A stretch of DNA of 22,199 nucleotides from Paracoccaceae bacterium (GTDB taxonomy: Bacteria > Pseudomonadota > Alphaproteobacteria > Rhodobacterales > Rhodobacteraceae). Under the pieces are notes generated by a model. It searched no databases and was not told the origin of the DNA. It saw nothing but the letters and a program-made list of their open reading frames with translations. The DNA lies in assembly GCA_020832725.1 (NCBI GenBank), contig JAFIEC010000093.1:1-22199 (forward strand). The letters are read 5' to 3'. The translations under genes and the position numbers were made by a program. Positions within the stretch are counted from its first letter, which is position 1. Each line of letters begins with the position of its first letter. Positions 16,239 to 22,199 of this stretch are shown here, piece by piece.

Positions 16239-16366
16239 TGCGAATTTGAAGAAGAGCGTTCGGGGCCGATAGCCCCCTTGCGCGCAACAGCCCCTTGCGC
16301 ACGTATCGGGTGCCCCGCCTTCAATTGCGCGCCCCGCCCCGGTCAACTCTCTTCCTGAAATTCGCA
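16239..16366. repeat. Long-spaced inverted repeat between convergent ygfZ and moaA
   Basis: The left arm 16239-16260 and the reverse complement of the right arm 16345-16366 match at 19 of 22 positions; the left arm core is GAATTTGAAGAAGAGCGTT. The arms are 84 bp apart, and each lies just after the stop of the convergent gene whose strand it follows. The 16211-16411 gap holds nothing else I can call apart from the internal direct repeat. Confidence 0.75.
16271..16300 (+). repeat. Short direct repeat inside the inverted-repeat loop
   Basis: AGCCCCCTTGCGC (16271-16283) and AGCCCCTTGCGC (16289-16300) are separated by 5 bp. A five-pair GGGGC/GCCCC hairpin overlaps the first copy (16262-16276). 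Significance unknown. Confidence 0.5.
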
Positions 16367-16411
16367 TGCCTTGCCCGCGCCGCTTGTGGAACGGGGGAGG
16401 GGGCGTCGGGC

Positions 16412-17428
16412 TCAGCCGCCGGTATGGCTCATGTGGCGGCTGACCTGGCCATCGGGGCGGCGACGGGAATAGTCGAAATCGTGGCCCCGCGGCTTGGCTG
16501 CGATGGCCGCGCGGATGGCCGCGTTCAGGGGCGCGTCATCGTCGGGATGGGCACGCAGGGGCGCGCGCAGGTCGGCCATGTCCTCCTGGCCCAGGCACAT
16601 GAAGAGCTGGCCGGTGCAGGTCAGCCGCACCCGGTTGCAGCTTTCGCAGAAATTATGGGTAAGCGGGGTGATGAAGCCCACCTTCTGCCCGGTCTCGGCC
16701 AGCCGCACATAGCGCGCGGGCCCGCCCGTGCGTTCGGGCGTGTCTATGAGCGTGTAGCGTGTGGCCAGCCGGGCGCGCAGGTCCGACAGCGACCAGTATT
16801 GATCGAGCCGGTCCTCGTTGCCGATGTCGCCCATGGGCATCACCTCGATCCAGGTGAGGTCCATATCGGATCCCGCGCACCATTCGGTCAGGCGGAACAA
16901 CTCGTCCTCGTTCACGCCGCGCAGGGCCACGGCGTTGATCTTCACCCTCAGCCCCGCGTCGCGGGCGGCGGCGATGCCCTCGCGGACCTGTGACAGCCGG
17001 CCCCAGCGGGTGATCTCGGTAAAGCGGTCGTCGTCCAGCGTGTCGAGCGAGACGTTCACCCGGCGCACCCCGGCTGCGGCCAGATCGCCGGCAAAGCGCG
17101 CAAGCTGGCTGCCGTTGGTGGTGAGGGTCAGTTCCTCCAGCGCGCCACTGTCGATGTGACGCGACATGGCGCGGAAGAAATCCATGATGTTGCGGCGCAC
17201 CAGCGGCTCGCCCCCGGTGATGCGCAGCTTGCGCACCCCCAAGGCCACGAAGGCGCTGCACAGCCGGTCAAGCTCTTCCAGTGTCAGAAGCTCGGCCTTG
17301 GGCAGGAAGGTCATGTTCTCGGACATGCAGTAGACACAGCGGAAATCGCAGCGATCTGTCACCGAGACGCGCAGATAGGTGATCGCGCGGGCGAAGGGAT
17401 CGACAAGGGGCGGCTGAATCCTGTCCAT
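16412..17428 (-). CDS. moaA: GTP 3',8-cyclase (molybdenum cofactor biosynthesis protein A)
   Basis: Radical-SAM enzyme that converts GTP to 3',8-cyclo-GTP, the first step of molybdopterin synthesis. The 338-residue protein has the N-terminal cluster motif CX3CX2C (Cys27, Cys31, Cys34 in TDRCDFRCVYCM), ITGGEP, LTTNGS, and the second cluster motif CX2CX13C (Cys261, Cys264, Cys278). It ends in the conserved double glycine (SHTGG). All key residues are present. A TTG 36 bp upstream (17464) could extend the frame, but it would lie in the -35 box of the promoter; the ATG at 17428 gives the normal family N-terminus (PLVDPFARAITYLRVSVTDRC). No Shine-Dalgarno sequence is evident and the predicted transcript start is at the ATG, so the mRNA may be leaderless. 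No other moa gene is in the window. Confidence 0.93.
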   Translation of the reverse strand: MDRIQPPLVDPFARAITYLRVSVTDRCDFRCVYCMSENMTFLPKAELLTLEELDRLCSAFVALGVRKLRITGGEPLVRRNIMDFFRAMSRHIDSGALEELTLTTNGSQLARFAGDLAAAGVRRVNVSLDTLDDDRFTEITRWGRLSQVREGIAAARDAGLRVKINAVALRGVNEDELFRLTEWCAGSDMDLTWIEVMPMGDIGNEDRLDQYWSLSDLRARLATRYTLIDTPERTGGPARYVRLAETGQKVGFITPLTHNFCESCNRVRLTCTGQLFMCLGQEDMADLRAPLRAHPDDDAPLNAAIRAAIAAKPRGHDFDYSRRRPDGQVSRHMSHTGG

Positions 17429-17435
17429 GCCGATA

Positions 17436-17464
17436 GGACTAGCGGGAAATATCGGGAAGGGCAA
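17436..17464 (-). promoter_or_regulatory. moaA promoter, abutting the start codon
   Basis: On the minus strand TTGCCC (17459-17464), 17-bp spacer, TAGTCC (17436-17441). The transcript would start about 17429, one base before the ATG, implying little or no leader. Confidence 0.5.
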
Positions 17465-17477
17465 GCATGTCGCGGGG

Positions 17478-17505
17478 TTGCGCGCGCCGCCCGGCTGGCT
17501 AGGCT
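17478..17505 (+). promoter_or_regulatory. Promoter of the small lipoprotein gene, abutting the start codon
   Basis: TTGCGC-N16-TAGGCT; the predicted transcript start (about 17512) coincides with the A of the ATG, again suggesting a leaderless message. It is divergent from the moaA promoter. Confidence 0.4.
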
Positions 17506-17511
17506 GGGGTC

Positions 17512-18003
17512 ATGCGGATGATCCTTCTTTCCGGCGCGCTGGCGCTGTGTGGCGGGGCGGGCGGGTGCGCGGGTCTGCAGCGCCCGCAGGCCGACTGCGA
17601 TCCGTGCAGCGTCGGTTGCCTTGTGCAGGAGCCGGGGGCCGATACGCCCCGGGCCCGTCCCCGCGCGCCTGCAGACGAGCAGGTGGCGGACGAACAGGTG
17701 GCAGTGGCGGCGACACCGGCAGCGGCCCCGGGCCCGCAGGCTGCGGGCGCGCTGGGGCGCACGGTCGCGGCGCTGGGCGATGTCCGCCGCCCGGGGCTGT
17801 GGCTGCGAACCCCGCTGGTGGACCGCGAGCGGCCGGGCGAGGTGGTCACGGGACAGGGGCGACGCCTTGCCCTGACGCTCCTGCCGCTGGAGGGGGCGGC
17901 CCCCGGTGCGGGCAGCCAGATCTCGCGCGAGGCGCTGCAGGCGCTGGGACTGAGCCTTGCCGCGCTGGTCGAGCTCGAGGTGCGCGCTGGCGCGGGGGGC
18001 TGA
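17512..18003 (+). CDS. Small predicted lipoprotein, uncharacterised family
   Basis: 163-residue protein with a lipoprotein signal: hydrophobic MILLSGALALCGG then AGGC with the acylated cysteine at position 19. A Pro/Ala-rich, probably flexible segment follows (about 45-78), then a small conserved-looking domain (GRTVAALGDVRRPGLWLRTPLV, RRLALTLLPLEGAAPGAGSQIS, ALQALGLSLAALVELEV). Similar short proteins in this bacterial group are, as I recall, often labelled D-galactarate dehydratase in databases; nothing in the length or sequence supports such an enzyme. Function unknown; an envelope role is inferred only from the lipobox. Two extra cysteines at 29 and 32 (CDPC) and Cys36 are notable. Start at the only sensible ATG, just after a promoter. 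Confidence 0.72.
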   Translation: MRMILLSGALALCGGAGGCAGLQRPQADCDPCSVGCLVQEPGADTPRARPRAPADEQVADEQVAVAATPAAAPGPQAAGALGRTVAALGDVRRPGLWLRTPLVDRERPGEVVTGQGRRLALTLLPLEGAAPGAGSQISREALQALGLSLAALVELEVRAGAGG

Positions 18004-18162
18004 GGATCGGGTGGTCGCCGCCGCTTTCCGGGGCCGGCCTCTCGAAGGCTTGAGCAGGTGTGGCTGGAAGTTGTCCGGTGGCGCTCCTAGTGTATGGGGT
18101 GCCGTCGATGCCCTCCCTCGGGATGCGCGGCCGGATTTCTGGGACAGGTGCGGGAGCGGTTG

Positions 18163-18906
18163 ATGGACAGGGCCAAATCGGGCAGGGGCGCTTGGGCCGC
18201 GCGCGCATGGGCTGCGGGCACCCTGCTGGCGGGGCTGCTGGGCCTCGGGGGCGGCACCGCGCTTGCCGACGAGCACCCCATCGTGCTCGAGTTGTTCACC
18301 TCTCAGGGGTGCACGGCCTGCCCACCCGCCGATCGCATGGCAAGCAGGCTGGCCCATCGGGACGATCTGATCGTTCTGTCGCTGCATGTCGATTACTGGG
18401 ATTATCTTGGCTGGCCCGATGCCTTTGCCCAGCCGGCCTTTGCCGCCCGCCAGCGTGGCTATGCCCGGGCGGCACGGCATCCTTCGGTGTTCACGCCGCA
18501 ATTCGTGGTGCAGGGGGGACGGCATGTCGTGGGCTACCGGCCCGACGAGTTGATGATGCACGTGGCCGAATCGCGGCAGGAGGCAGAGCCGGTGGCCCTC
18601 AGCCTTGTGCGTGTGGGCGAGGGGCGTGTGCGTCTGGAACTGCGCCCGCATGGCGGGCCCGTCGGGGCGGCGGAGCTGCATCTTGTGCGTTATCAGGCCC
18701 ATGGTGAGGTGCAGATCGATCGTGGCGAGAATGCCGGGCGACTGGCGAAACATGCCAACATCGTCACGGAATGGCGGGTGCTGGGCCCGTGGGACGGTGC
18801 CAGCGCGATGACCATGGAGGTTCCAGCCGAGGGTGCTCAGCCCGTGGTGGTGCTGGTTCAGGGCGTCTCCTCGGGGCCGATCATGGCGGCACGACGGCTG
18901 CGCTGA
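18163..18906 (+). CDS. DUF1223-family exported thioredoxin-like protein
   Basis: 247-residue member of DUF1223. After a basic N-terminus and a hydrophobic signal segment (AAGTLLAGLLGLGGGTALA, probable cleavage after residue 35), the mature protein starts DEHPIVLELFTSQGCTACPPAD, with a CxxC pair at Cys50/Cys53 in a thioredoxin-like position. LSLHVDYWDYLGWPDAFAQPAFAARQRGY and TPQFVVQGGRHVVGY follow, both typical of the family. The CxxC suggests a periplasmic thiol-disulphide or redox role, but no biochemical function is established to my knowledge. The ATG at 18163 follows GGGAGC. Its TGA abuts the stop of the convergent acyltransferase gene with zero intergenic bases. Confidence 0.85.
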   Translation: MDRAKSGRGAWAARAWAAGTLLAGLLGLGGGTALADEHPIVLELFTSQGCTACPPADRMASRLAHRDDLIVLSLHVDYWDYLGWPDAFAQPAFAARQRGYARAARHPSVFTPQFVVQGGRHVVGYRPDELMMHVAESRQEAEPVALSLVRVGEGRVRLELRPHGGPVGAAELHLVRYQAHGEVQIDRGENAGRLAKHANIVTEWRVLGPWDGASAMTMEVPAEGAQPVVVLVQGVSSGPIMAARRLR

Positions 18907-19791
18907 TCAGCCCTTCCACCGGCGGTGCAGCCAGAACCACTGGCCGGGATCGGCCCGCACCCGGGCCGCAAGACTGTCATTGAGCGCCTGTGTCATGTCG
19001 CGCGGGGTCGAGGCGGGGATGGGGGCCTCTGCCTCCACCGCGAAATCAAGGCCGTTGGCTGCCCTTGTGCCATAGAGCGGCACCAGCAGGGCACCGTATT
19101 TCAATGCCATCTCGGCAGCCGAGAGCATGGTGCGGGCGGGCTGGCCCAGGAAATCCAGCATTTCGCCTTCGCCCGCGTGCTGGTCGATGAGCAGGCCGGC
19201 CATGCCGCCCGCGCGGATATGGCGGATCAGCCCGGCCGTGCCGCGCACGCCCCGGGGAAAGACCGGTGTGCCGATCTTCTCGACGGTCCGCACGTAGCGG
19301 TCATTGAAATAGCCGTTGTTCATCGGCCGATACAGCCCGCCAACCCGAAAGCCCCGTGCATTGAGGCAGGCGCGCGCGGCCTGGTGGTTTCCGAAATGGC
19401 CCGAGACAAAGATGACCGGCTGCGCGGCGGCGCGGGCGTCCTCGATCGCCGCGATGCCGGGGCCTTGCGGGATGGCGGCCGAGGCCCGGGCGATGAAGGC
19501 GCTGGTGGCGAAATTCTCCATGAAGGTGCGCCCGAAATTGTCGAGGCATTCCTGCTCGATCCGACGGGCCTCTTCGGGGGCGAGGTCGGGCCAGATCAGG
19601 CGCAGGTTGTCGCGGATGCGGCGGCGGGCCGATCCTAGGCGGCCCGCTGCCCGCATTGCGCGGCCTGCGGTGGCCACGCGCATGCCGTAGGGCAGGGGCC
19701 TGAGGGCGGCGAACCCGGCCTGCAGGGCGGCATCGGCCAGCCAGTCGCCCGGCCCATACCCCTCCCTGCGCGGTGTGGTGCCGCCCGGCAT
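18907..19791 (-). CDS. LpxL/HtrB-type lysophospholipid acyltransferase with altered HX4(D/E) motif
   Basis: Member of the LpxL/LpxM lipid A late-acyltransferase family (inner membrane, acyl-ACP donor), 294 residues, starting MPGGTTPRREGYGPGDWLAD 17 bp after the EamA transporter stop. Recognisable parts: RRRIRDNLRLIWPDL (about 54-68), the catalytic-motif region VSGHFGNHQAA, GGLYRPMNNGYFNDRYVRTVEKIGTPVFPRG, MAGLLIDQHAGEGEML, and QWFWLHRRWK at the end. The catalytic His132 is present, but the acidic residue five positions later is Gln137 instead of Asp/Glu; close relatives, as I recall, have GHFGNYD. The change is clear in the DNA (CAT...CAG). It could reduce or change activity, or the enzyme may rely on another acid. 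The single-gene frame continues upstream antisense to the transporter, but those residues are not the family N-terminus. Confidence 0.87.
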   Translation of the reverse strand: MPGGTTPRREGYGPGDWLADAALQAGFAALRPLPYGMRVATAGRAMRAAGRLGSARRRIRDNLRLIWPDLAPEEARRIEQECLDNFGRTFMENFATSAFIARASAAIPQGPGIAAIEDARAAAQPVIFVSGHFGNHQAARACLNARGFRVGGLYRPMNNGYFNDRYVRTVEKIGTPVFPRGVRGTAGLIRHIRAGGMAGLLIDQHAGEGEMLDFLGQPARTMLSAAEMALKYGALLVPLYGTRAANGLDFAVEAEAPIPASTPRDMTQALNDSLAARVRADPGQWFWLHRRWKG

Positions 19792-19808
19792 CGCCCGACC
19801 CCGCCGCC

Positions 19809-20678
19809 TCAGCCGCGCGTAGCGGCGCGTGCCGCCCGCTCCCGGTGCCAGACATAGAGGCCCGATCCCACGATGATGGCCGAACCCAGCGCGGTGTAGA
19901 GATCGATCCGTTCTCCGAAGACAAGCGTGCCGAAGGCCGCCGCACCCATCAGGTTCACATAGGCGAAAGGCGCCACGACCGAGGCATCGGTGACGGTCAG
20001 CGCGCGGATGATCATGAATTGCCCGACCGAACCCAGCAGCCCCATGCCCACCATGAGCCACCAGTCCTGCGGGGCCATGGGCATCCAGACAAAGGGCATC
20101 AGCACGCTCAGCAAGAGTGCGCCCACGGTCGTGGTGTAGATGAGGCTTGTCCAGACATCGTCGACTCCGCGGGCGATGACCCGGGTCAGCAGCATGTAGC
20201 CCACATAGCACAGCGCCGCCGCCAGCGGCAGCAGCGCGGCCGGGGTGAAATCGACGCTGCCGGGACGAATGATGAGGAACGCCCCCAGCATGCCGACAAC
20301 CGCGCCGATGATGCGCCGGGGGCCGACCGGCTCGCTCAGGAACAGCATCGCCCCAAGCGTGATCAGAAGCGGGTTGATCATCAGCGTCGCGGTGGATTGC
20401 GCAAGGCCCACGGTGCCGAAGCCGAAGATGAGGAAGGTGGTCGCCACCACAAGGAAGGTGGCCCGCAGCACCTGCAGCCACAGCCGGTCGCTCTGCATCC
20501 TGCTGCGGAGCTGCGGGGCGAGCAACAGCAGCACGACGGCGGTCTGCCCCACGTAGCGCATCCAGACGATCTGCAGCGCAGGCAGGCGTTCGGTCAGCCC
20601 CCGGGCAATGGCATCCCCTGCCGAGAATGTCAGCATCGCCGCGATCATCAAGAGGATTCCACGGGTCGCGGGGCTCAT
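19809..20678 (-). CDS. EamA-family (DMT superfamily) transporter
   Basis: Integral inner-membrane permease of the drug/metabolite transporter superfamily, 289 residues, with about ten hydrophobic segments arranged as two EamA repeats (about 5-140 and 150-280). Examples are GILLMIAAMLTFSAGDAIA at the start and LGSAIIVGSGLYVWHRERA at the end. Members export metabolites or amino acids; the substrate cannot be deduced. The ATG at 20678 (MSPATRG) is preceded by AGAGG; an upstream in-frame start at 20759 would add 27 polar residues unlike the family. The LpxL-type acyltransferase follows after 17 bp, so the two are likely co-transcribed. The infC gene lies 146 bp upstream on the same strand behind a strong hairpin. 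Confidence 0.88.
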   Translation of the reverse strand: MSPATRGILLMIAAMLTFSAGDAIARGLTERLPALQIVWMRYVGQTAVVLLLLAPQLRSRMQSDRLWLQVLRATFLVVATTFLIFGFGTVGLAQSTATLMINPLLITLGAMLFLSEPVGPRRIIGAVVGMLGAFLIIRPGSVDFTPAALLPLAAALCYVGYMLLTRVIARGVDDVWTSLIYTTTVGALLLSVLMPFVWMPMAPQDWWLMVGMGLLGSVGQFMIIRALTVTDASVVAPFAYVNLMGAAAFGTLVFGERIDLYTALGSAIIVGSGLYVWHRERAARAATRG

Positions 20679-20790
20679 GGTGCAGGCCTCTGGAACGGAG
20701 CGGATACCGGCTGCGACTGCCACATGCCTCGACAGACCACGCCCGCCACAAAGGTGCAAGGGGCCGGGGGTTGGGGTCCGTCGGGCTGGA

Positions 20791-20811
20791 GGCCGGGCAA
20801 CAAGCCCGGCC
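20791..20811 (-). terminator. Strong hairpin after infC
   Basis: GGCCGGGC/GCCCGGCC, a perfect 8-bp stem with a 5-nt loop, 13 bp beyond the infC stop. No U-tract follows on the minus strand, so it may end the transcript only partly or protect the mRNA 3' end. Confidence 0.5.
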
Positions 20812-20824
20812 CGCCCCTTCGCGG

Positions 20825-21367
20825 CTAGCGCGTCGGACCGATCATCATCACCATCTGGCGGCCTTCGAGACGGGGAAAGCTCTCGACCTTGCCGATGGCC
20901 TCCACGTCGGATGCAACCCGTTCCAGCAGGTCGCGTCCCAGGTCCTGGTGGGCCATCTCGCGACCGCGAAAGCGCAGGGTGACCTTCACCTTGTCACCGC
21001 CCTCGAGGAAGCGCACGACGTTGCGCAGCTTGACATCATAGTCATGGGTGTCGGTGTTCGGGCGGAACTTGACTTCCTTGACCTCGATGATCTTCTGCTT
21101 CTTGCGGGCTTCGGCCTCCCGCTTCTGGGTTTCGTACTTGAAGCGTCCGAAATCCATGATCTTGCAGACGGGCGGGTCGGCGTTGGGAGAGATCTCGACC
21201 AGATCGAGCCCGGCCTCTTCGGCCATCGCAAGCCCCCTCTCGGGCGTCACGACGCCGACATTCTGTCCTTCGGCATCAATCAGACGGATCTGGGGGCAGC
21301 GTATACGTTCGTTGACGCGCGGGCCGGTGTCGCGCACCGGCGGTGCGTTGTGAGGTCTGCGGGCTAT
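20825..21367 (-). CDS. infC: Translation initiation factor IF-3 with an AUA start codon
   Basis: IF-3 binds the 30S subunit, prevents premature 50S joining and checks start-codon/initiator pairing. The 180-residue product carries both domains: N-terminal RVNERIRCPQIRLIDAEGQNVGVV with PPVCKIMDFGRFKYE, a lysine-rich linker (QKREAEARKKQKIIEVKEVKFRP), and the C-terminal domain with GDKVKVTLRFRGREMAHQDLG, ending MVMMIGPTR. No ATG exists at the expected N-terminus. The family opening ARRPHNAPPVRDTGPRVNERI is encoded directly after an ATA codon at 21367, with a strong AAAGGAG about eight bases upstream. A GTG at 21337 is in frame but has no comparable site and cuts off conserved residues. Non-AUG starts on infC are the known basis of its autoregulation. 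Confidence 0.93.
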   Translation of the reverse strand: MARRPHNAPPVRDTGPRVNERIRCPQIRLIDAEGQNVGVVTPERGLAMAEEAGLDLVEISPNADPPVCKIMDFGRFKYETQKREAEARKKQKIIEVKEVKFRPNTDTHDYDVKLRNVVRFLEGGDKVKVTLRFRGREMAHQDLGRDLLERVASDVEAIGKVESFPRLEGRQMVMMIGPTR

Positions 21368-21402
21368 GGTCGGGCTCCTTTTGCGGTTTCTTGCGGCTGC
21401 GG

Positions 21403-21431
21403 AGGTTAGTCGTCCGCGCCGATGCGATCAA
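21403..21431 (-). promoter_or_regulatory. infC promoter
   Basis: On the minus strand TTGATC (21426-21431), 17-bp spacer, TAACCT (21403-21408). The transcript would start about 21396, giving a 29-nt leader that contains the AAAGGAG site and the AUA start. Confidence 0.55.
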
Positions 21432-21548
21432 GGGCCAAGTCGGCAATGTCCCGCCAGCAGCGGTTGCAATGCCGCCCTATCCGGGCCAGATGGTGGCAGG
21501 GAGGTCCGGGGGCATGGTCCGCGCCGGATCGGAAGGAAAGGACAATAG

Positions 21549-22160
21549 ATGACGAACATGCGCCTTGCTGCAGTTGCGGTGGCAATCGTCGCGGCAGGCA
21601 TTGGGGGATGGTATTTCACCCGGCCCGAACCCGTCGCGCCGCCCCCCGCGCCCCCGCTCCAGCCTGTGGCCGAGCCGGAGGTGCCGGTGATCGAGCCTGT
21701 GGAGGAGCAGGCCGAGGAAGAGGTGACCGAGGATACGGCGACCGACGAGGCCGACGGAGAGGTGACGGACGGGGCTCCGGAAACCGCCGCCGAGCGGGTG
21801 GAGCGCCTTGCAGCCGAGGCCGAGGCCGCCGTCGAGGGCAGTTCGGGCCGCCTGCAGGAAATGCTCGACGAGGCGACCTCTGCTGCCGAAGAGGCCGTGG
21901 CCGAGGGCAGTGATCGCCTGGACCAGGCAGTCGAATCCGCCGAGGCCGAGGCGACTGCCGCCGCTGCCGAGGAAGATGCCCGGATCGACGAGACCCTTGC
22001 GACCGGCGACGACCCCGATGCGCTGCTGCAGATCATCGAGGACTCGCAGCTGGGCGACATGACCAAGGGCCTTCTGCGCACTGCGGTGGAGCAGGCGGGC
22101 GACGATGCCGATGCCCTGCGCGAAGTTGCCACCCGCATCCGCGAGGCGCTGGGCCGCTGA
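21549..22160 (+). CDS. Membrane-anchored acidic coiled-coil protein, uncharacterised
   Basis: 203-residue protein with a single N-terminal hydrophobic segment (RLAAVAVAIVAAGIGGWYF, about 5-23) that should act as an uncleaved anchor. A Pro/Glu/Val-rich periplasmic linker follows (about 25-75), then a long Ala/Glu-rich helix with heptad-like spacing (AAERVERLAAEAEAAV onward to about 148). The small C-terminal region DPDALLQIIEDSQLGDMTKGLLRTAVEQA looks like the conserved part. Function unknown. It is divergent from infC, with about 180 bp between the two start codons. ATG 21549 follows GGAAAGGACAATAG; an ATG three codons later (21558) is an alternative start. Confidence 0.75.
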   Translation: MTNMRLAAVAVAIVAAGIGGWYFTRPEPVAPPPAPPLQPVAEPEVPVIEPVEEQAEEEVTEDTATDEADGEVTDGAPETAAERVERLAAEAEAAVEGSSGRLQEMLDEATSAAEEAVAEGSDRLDQAVESAEAEATAAAAEEDARIDETLATGDDPDALLQIIEDSQLGDMTKGLLRTAVEQAGDDADALREVATRIREALGR

Positions 22161-22199
22161 CGCATCCGACCCGACGGAAACCGGAAGGGGGCGGCCGCC

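Noticed and set aside
19792..20751. Upstream extension of the acyltransferase frame to about 614 codons
   Set aside because: The extra part is out of frame on the same strand as the EamA transporter and gives no sensible protein; the ATG at 19791 matches the family N-terminus.
21406..21520. A short minus-strand frame reading ...RIGRHCNRCWRDIADLALDRIGADD before infC
   Set aside because: It looks zinc-finger-like and has high third-position GC, but it has no ATG, GTG or TTG start and no ribosome-binding site, and it covers the infC promoter; I treat it as chance.

Overview
This is a 22.2 kb piece of a GC-rich chromosome. Gene content and order point to an alphaproteobacterium of the Rhodobacterales (Rhodobacteraceae): a fused indolepyruvate ferredoxin oxidoreductase next to an Lrp regulator, a PCMT-like methyltransferase next to tolC, a PopZ-like acidic protein, a lipid-exporter ABC protein followed by a YgfZ/GcvT protein, and infC with a non-AUG start. 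I see no tRNA, rRNA, CRISPR array, transposase, phage gene or obvious atypical-composition island, and no gene-free stretch longer than about 200 bp. It reads as ordinary core chromosome; the interest lies in regulatory sites and a few odd proteins.

Layout. (1) 1-3808: the 5' part of a fused indolepyruvate oxidoreductase gene (minus), divergent from an Lrp/AsnC regulator (plus); between them lie two copies of a 17-bp dyad that look like the regulator's operators. (2) 3932-6193: two adjacent acyl-CoA dehydrogenase genes, probably a heteromeric enzyme. (3) 6300-10853: PCMT-like methyltransferase, TolC outer-membrane channel, PopZ-like polar organiser, and a class I/II aminotransferase with a GTG start. 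(4) 10880-11340: a His-rich DUF305 periplasmic protein behind a near-canonical CueR/HmrR copper operator. (5) 11503-12708 (minus): serine-glyoxylate-type aminotransferase with a strong promoter overlapped by a perfect 19-bp dyad. (6) 12855-16210: a tight operon of a CX5R phosphatase, an MsbA-like ABC exporter and YgfZ. (7) 16412-18003: moaA (minus) and a small lipoprotein gene (plus), divergent, both with promoters so close to the start codon that leaderless mRNAs are likely. (8) 18163-20678: a DUF1223 thioredoxin-like protein (plus) meets an LpxL-type acyltransferase (minus) stop codon to stop codon; the acyltransferase follows an EamA-family transporter. (9) 20791-22160: infC (minus, AUA start) divergent from a membrane-anchored acidic coiled-coil protein.

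Functionally, several genes concern the cell envelope (TolC, MsbA-like exporter, LpxL-like acyltransferase, lipoprotein, DUF305, DUF1223). Others serve acyl-CoA or amino-acid catabolism (indolepyruvate oxidoreductase, acyl-CoA dehydrogenases, two aminotransferases), and infC, moaA and ygfZ are housekeeping. I found no multi-gene system that looks entirely new. The best leads are the Lrp operator pair, the copper operator upstream of DUF305, the HX4Q active site of the acyltransferase, the PopZ-like protein, and a repeated GAAGAAGAGCGT element found only in convergent 3' intergenic regions.
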